Origin: Shinisaurus crocodilurus
Taxonomy: Eukaryota; Chordata; Lepidosauria; Squamata; Shinisauridae
Direction: 5' to 3'
Assembly: GCA_021292165.1 (NCBI GenBank)
Contig: CM037880.1
Location: 29,038,232 to 29,102,231 of the forward strand
Length of the DNA: 64,000 nucleotides
Each line of letters opens with the position of its first letter. The first letter of the stretch is position 1. The position numbers were made by a program, and so were the translations under genes. The notes beneath the pieces are model-generated. The model saw nothing but the letters and a program-made list of their open reading frames with translations. It did not search any database and was not told the DNA's origin. Below are positions 48,256-59,880 of the stretch, piece by piece.

Positions 48256-48529
48256 GCAAGGAGCAGAGAGGGCTCTACAGAACCGGAGAGAGCAATCACT
48301 CAGGTGCAATCGAGTCAACGGCCCTCCACTTCGCACCATTCCACAGTGAGACTTGGGCCTTGGCTGGATCACAAGCTCCCTCCGCTGGAAAATCCCCCAA
48401 AGCATTCAGAAATCCATTGGATTCCATCGGTCTCCTGGGGCGGGACCATCCGAATGGGTCCTCCACCCCTGCAGGAGGGCAGCAATGCCGTGAGTTCAAA
48501 TGTCACCAGATAGTGGTCTGACCGATGAC
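48256..48529. repeat. Unclassified repeat fragment
   Basis: GGATTCCATCGGTCTCCTGG, ACCCCTGCAGGAGGGCAGCA and CACCAGATAGTGGTCTGACC look like interspersed-repeat sequence adjoining the antisense LINE. Family unknown. Confidence 0.35.
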
Positions 48530-48640
48530 AAACAGAGGGCTGTCCTCTGTAAAGTAGGACACATGGGCATCTTAAAGGCAGAGGACCTGAAGTTCTGTGC
48601 AGGGTAGGCACTGCAGGACATGTGGTGGTAGATTTCCATC

Positions 48641-48775
48641 TCCTAGGTCAGTGTTCTCCAACCTTGGGTCCCCAGATGTTTTTGGCCTACAACTCCCAGC
48701 ATGCCCCAGCCAGCAGTAGGAGTTGTAGGCCAAAAACATCTGGGGACCCAAGGGTTGGAGAACACTGACCTAGGT
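48641..48775. mobile_element. hAT MITE, 119 bp (48649-48767), duplication (T/A)CCTAGGT
   Basis: CAGTGTTCTCCAACCTTGGG ... CCCAAGGGTTGGAGAACACT + G. The arms GTTTTTGGCCTACAACTCC and GGAGTTGTAGGCCAAAAAC are perfect. Flanks TCCTAGGT and ACCTAGGT agree at 7 of 8. Full-length sibling of 793-871. Confidence 0.9.
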
Positions 48776-48779
48776 AGAG

Positions 48780-49915
48780 GGCTGAAAGTAGGTTTTTACA
48801 AATTGCTGTGAAATTGGATTGAGAAAGAAGGATGAACCAAAGAAAGACCACACACACACTGCAAACAGTATCCCTCCTGAGGTGCAAATAAACACAGCCA
48901 CTCCTACCCCTCAGTCACTTCAAAGCATGCAGCCTCTTGTTGTTTGGTATACCAAGATGCAACCCCCCCTCCCAGTCCCACAGTTCACTAAATTGGTGCA
49001 ATTTAATGAGGAAGTGCAGACTGAGTACGGGAGTCAGGAGGATGTGCGCTACAAAACACGGCTGCACTCACAGGCGATGACTACGGGATTTTCCTTCCTC
49101 CATCTGTTGTGCTGTTTCAGCAAGTGCATTCACCGAAAAGAAAGGAAACAGAAAAACCCTTTCAACAAGAGATTTGCCTGGATTGTTTACTTTTGCCCTC
49201 CTAAACAGATCTCTGAAAAGGGGGTTTAAAACTTGAGGATTAACATTAGATGGAACTCACTGACCAGGTGTGTCCAGCTCAGCATGCCTTTGTACAGAAA
49301 GACGTATGAATAAAAATGCTTTAATGCCCTCATGCTCAGAGAATTATACACCACACTGTTTACATTGCTAATATCCAATACAAATGCACCATCCATTACC
49401 AAAATCCTCCGGGCTAAGCCCAGTGGAATTCCTACTTGCACCAATACAGATAAACAAACAGGCTGTGTGTGAAGTTCAGGAAAGAGCAAACGATTTTCTT
49501 CTGCCATAGGATCTTGCAAGTGCAGAAGTGATTATTTAGGAGGGGCTGTCCACTTCAAGGAACAAAATCTTATTTATGGGCTTCTCTCTTTAAATGGTCC
49601 TATTAACAAAGATTACAGGCCTCCATGCAATGTATTTGAGATCAAAGCTAGGTTCAATCTCTGCTGCTTTTTAGATGAGCATAGTAAGAGGTTATTTTCT
49701 GCAGGTCTGGCCCAGATAATTTTGAAAGTTGCTGTTTTTCAGACTTCCTAAGCCCCTAGGAATCTTTCCCAGATCGGTTTATCTTCCAAGAAGGCCATGT
49801 GCCTCTCAGGGGTTTCCATGGCTTACTCTAGGAAACACTCCCAATTCATGCAGATTACAAGTGAGGCCTAGACTATGTTCTCAACATGCTCCTGTACTGC
49901 ACACTGTAGAGGAAC
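48780..49915. other. Unassigned stretch
   Basis: A 136-codon plus frame at 48819-49229 lacks any recognisable domain. No mobile element ends seen. Confidence 0.4.
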
Positions 49916-49917
49916 TT

Positions 49918-50248
49918 AAGAAGAGCCATCCATGCTGGATCAGACCAAAGGCTTATCTAGTCCAGCATTCTGTTCACACAGTGGCCAACTAGCTGCCCAC
50001 AGGATCCCACAAGCAGGACATGGGTGCAACAACACCCTCCTGCCCATGTTCCCCAGCAACTGGAGTACATAAGCATACTGCCTCTGATGCTGGAAGCAAG
50101 CTATCAGGACTAGTAGCCATCAATAGCCTTATCCTCCATGAATTTGTCTAATCCCATTTAAAGTCATCCAAACTGGTGGCCATCACTGCAACTTTTGCTA
50201 GTGAATTCCATACTTTATGCATTGTGTGAAGAAGTACTTCCTTTTACG
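49918..50248 (-). mobile_element. CR1/L3-group LINE 3' region, antisense
   Basis: GCTGGATCAGACCAAAGGCT, CTAGTCCAGCATTCTGTTCA, TCCTGCCCATGTTCCCCAGC, CTCCATGAATTTGTCTAATC and GAAGAAGTACTTCCTTTT; the longest copy of this family in the window. Confidence 0.65.
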
Positions 50249-50835
50249 TAGTAATGGTGGTCAAGCTGTCTTTCTGGGAAGCTTATTCATCTATTACTGA
50301 CCTTCTCATTGAGAAACCCCTGATAACCTTCTGAGGAACTGGACTGAAAACATAGGAAGCTGCCAAATGCCCACTCACTGATTTTAATTCTTTTATAGAA
50401 GCTGCTGTTTCTTCAACTAAAGGTCTGATATAAATATTATAATATCCTCCAGGTGCTCTTACTGGAAGACAACACACCCTATATATGGCCATGAGAAAGT
50501 CTTAGACGACAACTGGCAGTGTTTCTGGATCTCTTTTGCATCTTTATTAATTAACACTAATATAACGGAAATAGAATACAATGTTCTCAATAGGTGGTAT
50601 ATTACCCCTGCAAGGTTTCACATAGTTATTTGGATCCAAATACATCCAAACTATGGTCACTGTTGTTGAAAGAGATATGATCAGATTGGTTCATACCTTC
50701 ATTTTTGGTTGGAATGTTCAATCGTGAAGTAGTTCTTGAACATGGCTGCCAATTACCACCAGGAAATTCTCCGCATTAGACCACTGGTCATTCCTAAAGC
50801 TATACTTCCACACTTTAAAACACAGGAAGAGTTGT

Positions 50836-50912
50836 GCTTATCTAGTCCAGCATTCTGTTCCCACAGTGGCCAACCATATGCCTATGGGAAGCCCACAAGT
50901 AGGATATGAGTG
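50836..50912 (-). mobile_element. Short copy of the same CR1/L3-group region
   Basis: TATCTAGTCCAGCATTCTGT, CCACAGTGGCCAACCATATG and CCACAAGTAGGATATGAGTG only. Confidence 0.6.
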
Positions 50913-51239
50913 CGATTTTCAGCTTAATGACCCAAGAGTCCTACATGCAGACCTTTGTAAGTAATTGTACACAGTGGTCAAGTCATGTACAGCACATAAT
51001 TAGAAGTCTCCAAAGCTTCCATCAAAACAGAAGTAGATTGATAAAATTTGGGAGACTGTGATTATGTACAGATGTACTCAGCAAATGGAGCAAGCAAAGA
51101 ATCCTAAATTTCAGAAGGGTATTATGACACCATGCTCTCTGTTAATTTTCTTTGTGGAAGTCCTCATCTGATCAAATTCTAATCCAGTCAAGTACAGATC
51201 AATTCCAATCAAGTACAAACACCTATATTTTTTCTATTA

Positions 51240-51300
51240 CGTGCACATTCACACACACTACCTATCTATTGCATACACACACACACACCCTATATATGCA
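51240..51300. repeat. (CA)n-rich microsatellite
   Basis: CACACACACTACC and ACACACACACACAC blocks. Confidence 0.85.
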
Positions 51301-51343
51301 ATATAACTTATATACCCAGTCGTTCATAAGAAAATGGATGATT

Positions 51344-51573
51344 GGGAGCCAGTGTGGTATAGTGGTTAGAATATTTGACTGAGACTCGGGAGATTCAGGT
51401 TCCAGTCCCCACTTGGCCATGAAACTCACTGGGTGACTTTGGCCCAGTCACTGACTCTCAGCCTGACCTACCTCAAAGGGTTGTTGTGAGGATAAAATGG
51501 AGAGGCGAAGAACCTTGTAAGCCGCATTGGATTCCTTAAAGAGGAAAAAAGGCGGGATATAAATGTAATATAA
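51344..51573 (+). mobile_element. Sauria-type tRNA SINE, copy 2
   Basis: GAGCCAGTGTGGTATAGTGG, TCAGGTTCCAGTCCCC, GAAACTCACTGGGTGACTTT, GACCTACCTCAAAGGGTTGT, AAGGCGGGATATAAATGTAA. Complete head to tail. Confidence 0.88.
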
Positions 51574-51660
51574 ATCATGATCATGATCATGATCATCATG
51601 ATCATCATGATCATCATCATCATCATCATCATCATCTCCTCCTCCTCCTCCTCCTCCTTA
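51574..51660. repeat. (ATCATG)n/(ATC)n/(CTC)n compound microsatellite
   Basis: Starts at the 3' tail of the Sauria SINE: ATGATC hexamers, then ATC triplets, then CTC triplets. Confidence 0.92.
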
Positions 51661-51795
51661 GGTTGTTTTACTCCAGCTGTCCCACAAGCATATCTATGAG
51701 GGTTATAATCAATGAGTTTATTTGTTTAGTGATCTTGTGCTATGTTCTTCACTGCTGCCTTTATTTTTAACTTTACTTCAAGATAAAATAAAATG

Positions 51796-52150
51796 TCATA
51801 AGGAAGCTGCCTTACACCATGTCAGACTATTGGTCCACGTCAGCCTGCAATGGCAGTGGCTCCGTGGGGTTTCTGGAAGAGCTCTTCCACATTTCCTGCA
51901 ACCTGAGAAAGGCCAGGAAATGAGCGTGGAACCTTCTGCGTGGCTTACGCTGGCTCAGCTTGTCTGAGCGTGGAAAGCTAAGCAGGGTCAGGCCTGGTTA
52001 TTACTTGGATGGGAGACCCCTCCCCTAGTTTCCTGCATTGAGCAGGGGGTTGGACTCGATAGCCTAGGCTCCTTCCAACTCTATGACCTATGAAATCTAT
52101 CTATAAAAATGCATGTGTCCTCCCTGCCACTGAGCTATGATCTTCCCCAA
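51796..52150 (-). mobile_element. tRNA-derived SINE, antisense, split by a 5S SINE
   Basis: AAGGAAGCTGCCTTACACCA, TCAGACTATTGGTCCACG, TGGGGTTTCTGGAAGAGC, GTGGAACCTTCTGC, then the 5S SINE (51940-52108), then ATGCATGTGTCC and GCCACTGAGCTATGATC. Removing the insert puts the B-box and A-box regions side by side as in 38308-38501. Confidence 0.75.
51940..52108 (+). mobile_element. 5S-rRNA-derived SINE, copy 3, nested
   Basis: GTGGCTTACGCTGGCTCAGC, GAAAGCTAAGCAGGGTCAGG, GGATGGGAGACCCC, GGGTTGGACTCGATAGCC, tail TGAAATCTATCTATAAAAAT. Confidence 0.87.
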
Positions 52151-52152
52151 AA

Positions 52153-52294
52153 CCATAAGCCATCTGGTGCCTTCCAGGTGTTTTGGACTACAACTCCCAT
52201 TAAACCCCAGTCAGTGTGCCAAATGGTCAGGGATTATGGGAGTTGTCATCCCAAATATCTGGAGGGCACCAGGTTGCCTACCCCTGCCATAAAC
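52153..52294. mobile_element. hAT-like MITE (52161-52286) with near-perfect duplication
   Basis: The right end CACCAGGTTGCCTACCCCTG is intact; the left terminus is eroded to CATCTGGTGCC. Flanks CCATAAGC and CCATAAAC agree at 7 of 8. Arms TTTTGGACTACAACTCCCAT and ATGGGAGTTGTCATCCCAAA pair. Confidence 0.72.
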
Positions 52295-52363
52295 AATTGA
52301 ACCTGGGACTTTCAGCTTACAAAGCACACAGGCTCTACCCCTGAGCTATGGTCCCTCCCTAAA
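52295..52363 (-). mobile_element. Promoter-end fragment of a tRNA SINE, antisense
   Basis: TTGAACCTGGGACTTTCAGC and ACCCCTGAGCTATGGTCCCT are the inverted B and A boxes of the same SINE family. Confidence 0.65.
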
Positions 52364-53141
52364 ACCATAGCCTTAAGCATTAAAGAATAAGAGTTATAGT
52401 GACGACCATATCAGTGATTCAGAAGCACGGCTCTCTGGAAAGCCTCCAGAGTAAGTGCCAGCTTTGCCCTGAGATTCCCACCAAGACGAATCAAACGAAA
52501 GAAATGAGTCCTGGGTCACGCAGATCGGGCACAACCCGAGAATGCATTCGGTGCCAGAGCTGGAGGGACCAGCGAGAACAGTGTGCAGGGGCAGGCAGTA
52601 TCCCTCGATAACAGTGGTATTTTTAAAGCATCATGACCCCCAGTGAGAAGTTGCTCAACCTACTGAAGATTGGCTAGCTGGCTCACAAACTGACCATATT
52701 CGCTACATCCATTCTCCTTGGCACTTCTGCACCTGAAACCACATTTGCCCTCGATAAACATGCCTAGATTAGCTCCTGGCAGTCACTCCACATTTTTGCA
52801 GCACAGGGGCTGCAAAGGACTTGTCTCAGACAACGTTCCGAGAAAACCAATACACGGGAGGAGCCGCCGATATGGGAAGCAGCTGAACAAAGCCCAGTCG
52901 GGCCAGCTATCAAGCAAAGGATGGGAAAATGGCCAGGGTGCGTCCTCCACAGAAACGAGAGAATGCCAGGAGATTTGTTTGAAACCATCTGATGCCTGCC
53001 TTCAGAAAGCAGCCCTACACAGGGCAAGGCTTTGTGATCGGGAGGAGGGAAAGCAAGACGCCCTGGTGGGCATGTGGAAGTGACTGTAAAGAGCCTCTGG
53101 TTTGAGGTTCATATAGCTATAAAACTCCAAAACAACCCCCC

Positions 53142-53177
<36 letters not shown>

Positions 53178-53572
53178 ACTTAGCATTGTATTATAAATAT
53201 AAAAAGCAGTGATGCTGAACTCTCCACAGCTTAATTTAGAACTGTGCTTGGCAAACAAAGCTGCTTCCCAAGTATTGGAAAATAGCTCATTCCCCTCCAC
53301 CCCCCTGACAATTCTGAAATCTGTGCCCCATCATGTTCCTGAAGACATCATTATGTGGGCAACAGGGCTGAAATGCTTCTCCCCCACACGCTACAAGCCC
53401 CCCCGCCCCGAGCCTTCCCTCTCCACAAAGCCCTATACACCGCTCCACCTCCTCCTTCCCTTACACCTTATCTGGCAGTAGTGGAGATAGGGAGGCCTCA
53501 CTAGAGTCTCCTTTCAGTGGATCCTGGTCCTCAAGGCACCAAGGACTCTGGGAAACGTACCAGAATCCTTAG
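52364..53572. other. Unassigned stretch
   Basis: Contains (CA)n(GA)n at 53142-53178. Short frames at 52718-53083 and 53209-53481 show no domain. Confidence 0.4.
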
Positions 53573-53839
53573 TACAGTAATACCTTGGATTGCAAGTAAC
53601 TTGGTCTGAGAGTGTTTTGCAAGACAAGCAAAATTTTTTAAATAAATTGTGACTTGATAAACAAGCGACGTCTTGCAATACAAGTACTGTAGGGATGTAA
53701 CCGCTCGCCTCGAGCGGGCGGAGCGGGCCGAAATCGGCCCCGCTCACGCCCGCCAGAGACTCGCTTTGATATAAGATTGTTTTGGATTACAAGCACGGTT
53801 CTGGAACGAATTATGCTTGCAATCCAAGGTATTACTGTA
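53573..53839. mobile_element. Tigger/pogo-type MITE, copy 2 (53575-53837)
   Basis: CAGTAATACCTTGGATTGCA ... TGCAATCCAAGGTATTACTG: perfect 20-bp inverted ends flanked by TA on both sides. Better preserved ends than copy 1. Confidence 0.92.
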
Positions 53840-54169
53840 TGAACATTAGGCACCTTGGATAACTACATGTCCCAAGGCTGGGTAGGCATGGTCGGGCACC
53901 TGCCAAGGGTCCACAGCCCAAGAAGGGCCCACTGACAAGAGCTCCCTGGATTTGCTTCTCCTCTTCACCACTGCAACCTGCTTGTTCACCTGCCTCTCGT
54001 TCTGGCCCAGACAACAGTGATGGTGGGAAGAAGGAGGAGGAACAGTAGATGCCACTGCCTACTTGTTCACTGGCTCTCTCTGCCTGTCAAGCAAATAAGT
54101 GGTAGCAATGATGAAAAGGAGGGTGGGGAACAGTAGTAGCTGATGACAATGGTGGTGATAAAGTAAACT

Positions 54170-54240
54170 CACTGGGGGAGGGGGCGCATTGAGGGTGCCT
54201 TGCCCAACGGCCCTCAAAAACCTAAAGCCAGCACTGCTAC
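54170..54240. mobile_element. Fragment of a hAT-like end (antisense)
   Basis: GTGCCTTGCCCAACGGCCCT, then CCTAAAGCCAGCACTGCTAC. Read inverted it gives a CAGTGCTGGCTTTAGG type start. Only one end is visible. Confidence 0.4.
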
Positions 54241-54277
54241 AGGGGATTCTGTTGTTAGCATGTTCAGCAGCATCCTT

Positions 54278-54444
54278 GTGGCTCACGCTGGCTCAGCTTG
54301 TCTGAGTGTGGAAAGCTAAGCAGGGTCAGGCCTGGTTATTACTTGGATGGGAGACCCCTCCTCTAGTTTCCTGCACTGAGCAGGGGGTTGGACCCGATAG
54401 CCTTGTAGGCTCCTTCCAACTCTATGATCTATGAAATCTATAAA
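54278..54444 (+). mobile_element. 5S-rRNA-derived SINE, copy 4
   Basis: GTGGCTCACGCTGGCTCAGC, GAAAGCTAAGCAGGGTCAGG, TTACTTGGATGGGAGACCCC, GGTTGGACCCGATAGCC, tail ATGATCTATGAAATCTATAA. Confidence 0.87.
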
Positions 54445-54669
54445 ATCCCAGGCACAAGACACCCTGGAATATGTAGTGACCAGGGCACTTGACATAAATA
54501 CAAAGGTGCTCTGAAAAACTACATTTCCCAGGGTCCCTAACACCTGAAACTATCATTGCAGAGTTCAAGGTACCAGGGTGGGATGAACCCGCTCTGTTTA
54601 AATTCTGAGTCAGGGAAGAACTTCTGGGAGACATGCTGCTCACTTTACAATGCAGCCAACCGAGACCAT

Positions 54670-55000
54670 AGTAGGCCGTTCAACAAGATCCGCCACAGAT
54701 GGCCTTCTCCCTGTCCCATCAGCCAGAGAAACCAGGCTGGTGGGGACTAGGAGGAGGGCCTTTTCTGTGGCAGCCCCCAATTTATGGAACTCTCTCCCCA
54801 GTAACCTCCGCCATGCCCCTTCCGCCGGGCATTAAAAACGTGGCTTTTCAGGCGGGAATATGGGGTGGGTTAGGATTTTTAATTGTGTTTTATACTCTGT
54901 GTGTGTCCTGTATTTTATTGCATTGTACAGTGGCCGGATGTCTGGCCAGATGGGCGATTCATAAATATAATAAAATAAATAAATAAATAAATAAATATTC
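54670..55000 (+). pseudogene. Second copy of the LINE 3' end split by copia element 1
   Basis: Begins AGTAGGCCGTTCAACAAGAT and follows 10526-10888: RSATDGLLPVPSARETRLVG, RRAFSVAAPNLWNSLPS codons, then GGGCGATTCATAAATATAAT and an (AAAT)n tail. Two deletions relative to the first copy: about 10 bp after CCCCTTCC and about 70 bp in the 3' UTR including TCGCTCAG. 5'-truncated, no clear target duplication. Confidence 0.85.
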
Positions 55001-58000
55001 TGTGGAACAGCCAGGTAAGATTGTATTCTAAGCCAGGAAATTACTAACTTTAGTTCCATCTCTTTAGCACTTCAGCTCCCACAGCCCACACTGTCCCTGG
55101 ATGTGCTGCTTTGGTTTCTCCCATGTAAGTCAATGCTTGCTGTTCTCTCCTATGGGAAAAGTATAGCATTGCAATACTTCTTTGGACTGGGGACATCTTT
55201 GGTCGGGGGACAAAATATACCCACTGGGTGGTTTGGACTGCACTATCAGCAATCCTGCTGGGACCTGCAATGCGTCTCTGTGCACAAAAATGCACTATCG
55301 GCCACTAGTTTATTCAGGTCTTTCCACCACTACCCCCAGTCATAATGAAGTGTATTCGCTAGTTAAGTATTTATTGATTCAGAACACATAAGATATTTGT
55401 GCTGCAATCAAATGCCATTTTTCTACATATGGTTACCAGCCATAAATTTATTCACACAATATTAACATTGACTCACTTTCCTCCGTATCCCTTTCTACTT
55501 CATCAGCCACAATCAGATAATTAATGAAAATCCCAGAGTTTATTTGACACATTGTTCAACATGACATATTTTAATATTAAACACATAACGCATCAGTCCT
55601 TTTTCTAACCAACAACAGCGGGGGGGGGGGGGATCAGGTTAGGAATTAATTCTATAAATTCCCATTAATAACTAATACTAGTCATTTATCTACAAGTAAC
55701 AGATAAAATAGATTTGCAATGCACTAGAACCCCCTTCAAATGAAATCACTTGAACAATTTTCTCATTTGTATCTATTTACTTTGTTAGTATTTCATACCT
55801 GTGGATTTACGTCTGCTTGTATTATAAAAGAATGGAAAGTGATTAGAGTTCTTCATACATCTCAGGGTTTTTTGGTTTGTTTGTTTTTTAATTTATTTTG
55901 CTGGAAGTATACAAGGCAATACAAACAATCCCCTGGCATTCTCTCATGTTCCTGTCCTTCACTTACATTTCACAGGTGTCTTTCCCACTGAATCGGTGAC
56001 CAAATAATCAGCTTCGTATAACTATGCCAGGACAACAATTGTCCAAATCTCAACATTGGCCACCTAAACCACTTCCCTTGATGCTTGGATTATAAGAGCT
56101 AAGGCAGAGTCTGATCCCTGTATTGCAGAACTGAATACAAAGGCTATAAAAGTAACTTATTGATGGATGTGGAGAGGGTTAATTGTATTTCTCCAAACCT
56201 TTTCAATCTGAAATTTGAGCTTACTCTAAGAAAGGGGCATACACTGCTAAGTTGGCCTTTACAAAATAATTATGTATATTTATAATTAATTGTGAATAAT
56301 TGTGTACACCTCCTTGTTCACTTAGAAGAACCTTTTATTTAATGTGATGCAAAATTTGATTCGAACAGCGAAAGCAGAGACTCCTAGGAAGAAAAGTTCT
56401 ACTAATAAAATTAATACCATTTTCAATTTCTCATTTCTCCTCCTTACACCACAGCAGTACAAAACATGAGTCACGTAATGAGCATAAGATTCCCTCCTTA
56501 TTTCATATCATTCAACATTTGCTGAAAATTCAAATCAAGAGCTGGGGTGCCGAAGGGGGTGGGGGGGGAGGAGGAAGAGAGCGAGAGAGAAAAGAGAGCT
56601 TGTGTGCCATACCAGGAAGCCCAGTTTATTGATTTGGCTCTACTCTCAAGAAAACAATGCAACGAAGTAAAATTCAAACAGCACCATTATAGTCAAGGCA
56701 AAGTGAAAAGGAAACTTCTGTTTACCTAACTGCAGGATACCGGAGGGAAGGCAGGAGATAATCTACAGAACATTTCCTGTAGCCACCAAACTCTTTAGTG
56801 CATAGCAGCAAGCTCTCTTACAATCCAGGCAGGTAGAACACCTTCCATGTCTCTACGGCAACTCCTTTAGCCCCTTTTCCCAAGTGAAACTTTCTCATTT
56901 GCATAAAAGCCACTTCCAGCCTATGGGACTTTGAACGGCTACATGTTACATTCGCTGTCTTAACATGCTTTCCCAAGCATGACCTCATAAATCTCCATGG
57001 TTACTTTAACCCCACCTGCCTACATGGCACAGTAACCTGTCAATTTCAGGCCCCCGCAATATAATTTAACTGTTTGTTTCAAGTAAATGTTTAACAGTCC
57101 GCCCCTGGGCACACTGATATTCCAGAGGTTAACTCAGAATTGAAAAGAGAACGCACATTTATTTCCTTTAGAAGGCAAACCCACTGGGGGGATTTGTATG
57201 GGGGGGGTTGTTTGTTTCCTTTACAAAGTAACCGTGGAGCAATATATTGTTATCTGCCTTTCCCTGTCAAAGAATGTGAAAGAAACAACCTACAGGGGTG
57301 CACACACCCAAAAAATTGTTTTGCTGAAGAGCCAGATTCTGCGAAGTTTAATATTACAGCCTCAGCAGGTTCTTTGTTTCCTTTTGCAATGCTTTTTTTT
57401 TTTTTTTTTTTTTAAATGAAGCCATAATCTCCTTTGGGTAGTACAACCTGTAAAACTGGTTTCTCCTGGAAGTTTCCCCCCATATTATTTGGAAGGAATT
57501 CAGCTCTTATTTTAGGGGCTTTTCACTGCAACCATTATTCCAACCTCACACTCTTCCTCGCCTTGACTGGTTTTCCACCTGCACTGTCCGCTTGCTGACC
57601 GCCACAGCTCCAGAAGAACGATGTGACAGAACCATACAATTCCATAGACCTACCTGCTGCGGCACAGAGAACTTAGTGCCACCTTTAGAAGTGGCCTTTC
57701 TGCAGCTTCCGGGCCTTTCTTCTCAAATTCCAACCCCCTTTCTTTATGCCTCCCTTTCCTTCTTCTTCAGTAAACAGTAGGTCTCATTCGCGCTTCAGTT
57801 TCATAAACATTCAGCACTTTTTCGATCAAAGCATGCTGAAAATTGGATTCCTCCCTCCCACGGGAAAAAAAGAACCCAAACCAGACACCTTGTGCCACTC
57901 CAGTCAGGCAACACCTTCTGGAGTTGTGACAATCTTTGTACTATCCCTTTTTGAAAGACCTGACAAGTCCTGCCTAAGTGTGCGGGGGATAGTTTTGCAA

Positions 58001-58150
58001 CAAGAGCCACACCTGTCAGAGTGTATTGTTTGTATCATAATAGCACCCAGAGGCCCACGTTTAGATAAGGGGTTCTTGCATTGGACATCGACTCTGCCAA
58101 TGCCTGTTAGGAACATTTTCCTGCATCATACCAGCTTAAAAGATGAGATT
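55001..58150. other. Long unassigned stretch, largely unique and AT-rich
   Basis: No mobile element is recognised apart from low-complexity runs (G-run 55620-55633, GAGA near 56577-56600, T-run 57392-57412). Several parts (55440-56500, 56930-57140) look like unique DNA with forkhead-like TGTTTAC/GTAAATGTTTAAC cores. No exon with splice sites and a recognisable product is seen. Confidence 0.4.
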
Positions 58151-58157
58151 TAAACAG

Positions 58158-58236
58158 CCATATTTATTTCATTTTATTTATTGAATTTCTATACCACACA
58201 GTAGCCGAAGGACTCTGGGCGGTTCGCAACAGTCGT
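58158..58236 (-). mobile_element. L2-type LINE 3' tail, antisense
   Basis: TATTTATTTCATTTTATTTA then TTGAATTTCTATACCACACA, GTAGCCGAAGGACTCTGGGC. Same end as 25003-25262. Confidence 0.7.
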
Positions 58237-58239
58237 ACA

Positions 58240-58465
58240 GTAGAGGTGCAGAACCACTTCCAGCTCGAGGGCTGAATTCTATCTTGCAGAAGCTCTCGGG
58301 GGGGCCAATTCCAGGGGTGGGTGGGGCCAAAGGTAAAGGGGGCAAGATAAAGGGAAAGGGGCGGGGTCAAAAGACCAGCATATTGTAGCTTAAAGCTCTT
58401 ACTACCAGTAACTAAGCCTCAGGAGAGGCATTTCAACCTTTTAAAATAGCGGTGGGGGGGGGGAC
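58240..58465. mobile_element. hAT MITE fragment (family of 20611-20919)
   Basis: AGAGGTGCAGAACCACTTCC, GCTCTCGGGGGGGCCAATTC, CCAGCATATTGTAGCTTAAA, CTTACTACCAGTAACTAAGC. The right part is replaced by another hAT element from 58466. Confidence 0.7.
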
Positions 58466-58800
58466 CAGAGGCGACATTAGGGGGAGGCCCACTAGGGCTG
58501 GAACCCTGAGTCTTTCATTTGAAGCCCCGAATCTCTGGGAGGCCCTCTGCCCCACCACCCTGCTGCCCATGGGCACTTGCTGAAATAAAGGCGCAGGGGC
58601 CCTGATGATCTCCGTTGCATCTGATCCCCCTGGATTAGCTGGCTTTTCGCCCACATGGACTTCACCCCCTGCTCCCCCCCCATGAATCTTTCTGCCTGAG
58701 GGTTGTTGGTTTTTTTTCTGAAATCAAATGCCCTCCTCTCCCCTGCCCATACATCCCCCTTTACAAACAGAGGCATCCTTAGGAGACAGGGTCCTTTAAA

Positions 58801-58851
<51 letters not shown>

Positions 58852-58927
58852 TAGAGCAGGTGTAAATTAGCATATGCAAATTTGTGCTTTGGGGCTGAGC
58901 CCCAGATCTTTTCAGTGCCTAGCACTG
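58466..58927 (-). mobile_element. hAT non-autonomous element, reverse copy of 26924-27374
   Basis: CAGAGGCGACATTAGGGGGA, GGCCCACTAGGGCTGGAACC, GGGCACTTGCTGAAATAAAG, TTAGCATATGCAAATTTGTG, GAGCCCCAGATCTTTTCAGT then GCCTAGCACTG. It contains an (AC)n expansion at 58802-58849 where the other copy has only a short GTGTGTGTCTTTA. Confidence 0.8.
58802..58849. repeat. (AC)n microsatellite
   Basis: About 24 uninterrupted AC units inside the hAT element. Confidence 0.95.
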
Positions 58928-58929
58928 AA

Positions 58930-59595
58930 TAGCTGAGTACACTTAGAAAAAAGGTGCACAGATTTTCATTCGGGGTGGGGTGGGGGGAATAAAGCTCACA
59001 ATCTGATACAGACTCGAGTTGGAGTGACCTTCGAGATAGAATTTGGAGAACTTCGGCAAGCTCATGTTTTGCTGATTTGCGCATCCCTACCTGGAAGTGG
59101 AGGAAGCCCCACTGACCACGGAGAAGCTCATGTGTGTGCTTATTATGGCCTCTTTGCATCCTGCCCCAAACCCATTAGTAGGCCAAATATTCATATGGGT
59201 GGAAGGGAAGCTGGAAAACATCAACAGATCCTTACTGTTATCCTACCTGGCTGCTTCCCAGAAGAATCACAATAGACACACAATTATGTCCCAATAGGGT
59301 ATTCAGAAGAAGAAAGGGCGGCTTCCTGGATGAGCTCCTTGAAGGTGCAACACGCACACACACATGCAGCAGAGCACAAAGATGGGATGGATAAAGCATC
59401 GAAACAAGTCATTGGGAACATCATGCTTTGATGTTTGGCTTTCATTATAAACTAGAGAAGTGGTTGTTTGCAAGGTTTGCTTGCAACAATCCAAACTCAT
59501 TTATTTGGGGTGCTATTTACAGGGTCGAGTCCGCAGACTGGACTTCTCTGGCCCTGTTTGCTTGTTTTTTAATTCCTCAGCTCAACCCACTGCAG
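58930..59595. other. Unassigned stretch
   Basis: Short frames only. No recognisable repeat ends. Confidence 0.4.
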
Positions 59596-59597
59596 TC

Positions 59598-59880
59598 TTA
59601 TTAGGGTGGTCATGTGTCCTCTTTTACAGAGGACTGTCCTCGTTTGAAGGGCTGCCCAGTCCAATCCCAGTTTAAAGACAAAGAGCCATAAGAATTGTGG
59701 CCCGTCAACAGTTAGCAGTCACAGTCTTCCACGCTATGCTGCCATATACTACATTGCCATTTAAATTATAATAAATATTTCTAAATGTGCATCTATCCAT
59801 ATAAATTAGCATATGCAAATTGGTGTCCTCTTTTGCCCTCTTTCTTGCCAATGCATTTCCTCTTTTTTGGCCTTGCTAAA
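59598..59880. repeat. AGGGTGGTCATGTGTCCTC repeat
   Basis: TTAGGGTGGTCATGTGTCCT then CTTTTACAGAGGACTGTCCT, GTCAACAGTTAGCAGTCACA, TTAGCATATGCAAATTGGTG, TCTTTTGCCCTCTTTCTTGC. Same family as 12860-13240. Confidence 0.55.

Noticed and set aside
48819..49229. 136-codon frame rich in Lys/Gln
   Set aside because: No recognisable domain, no splice context; likely chance.
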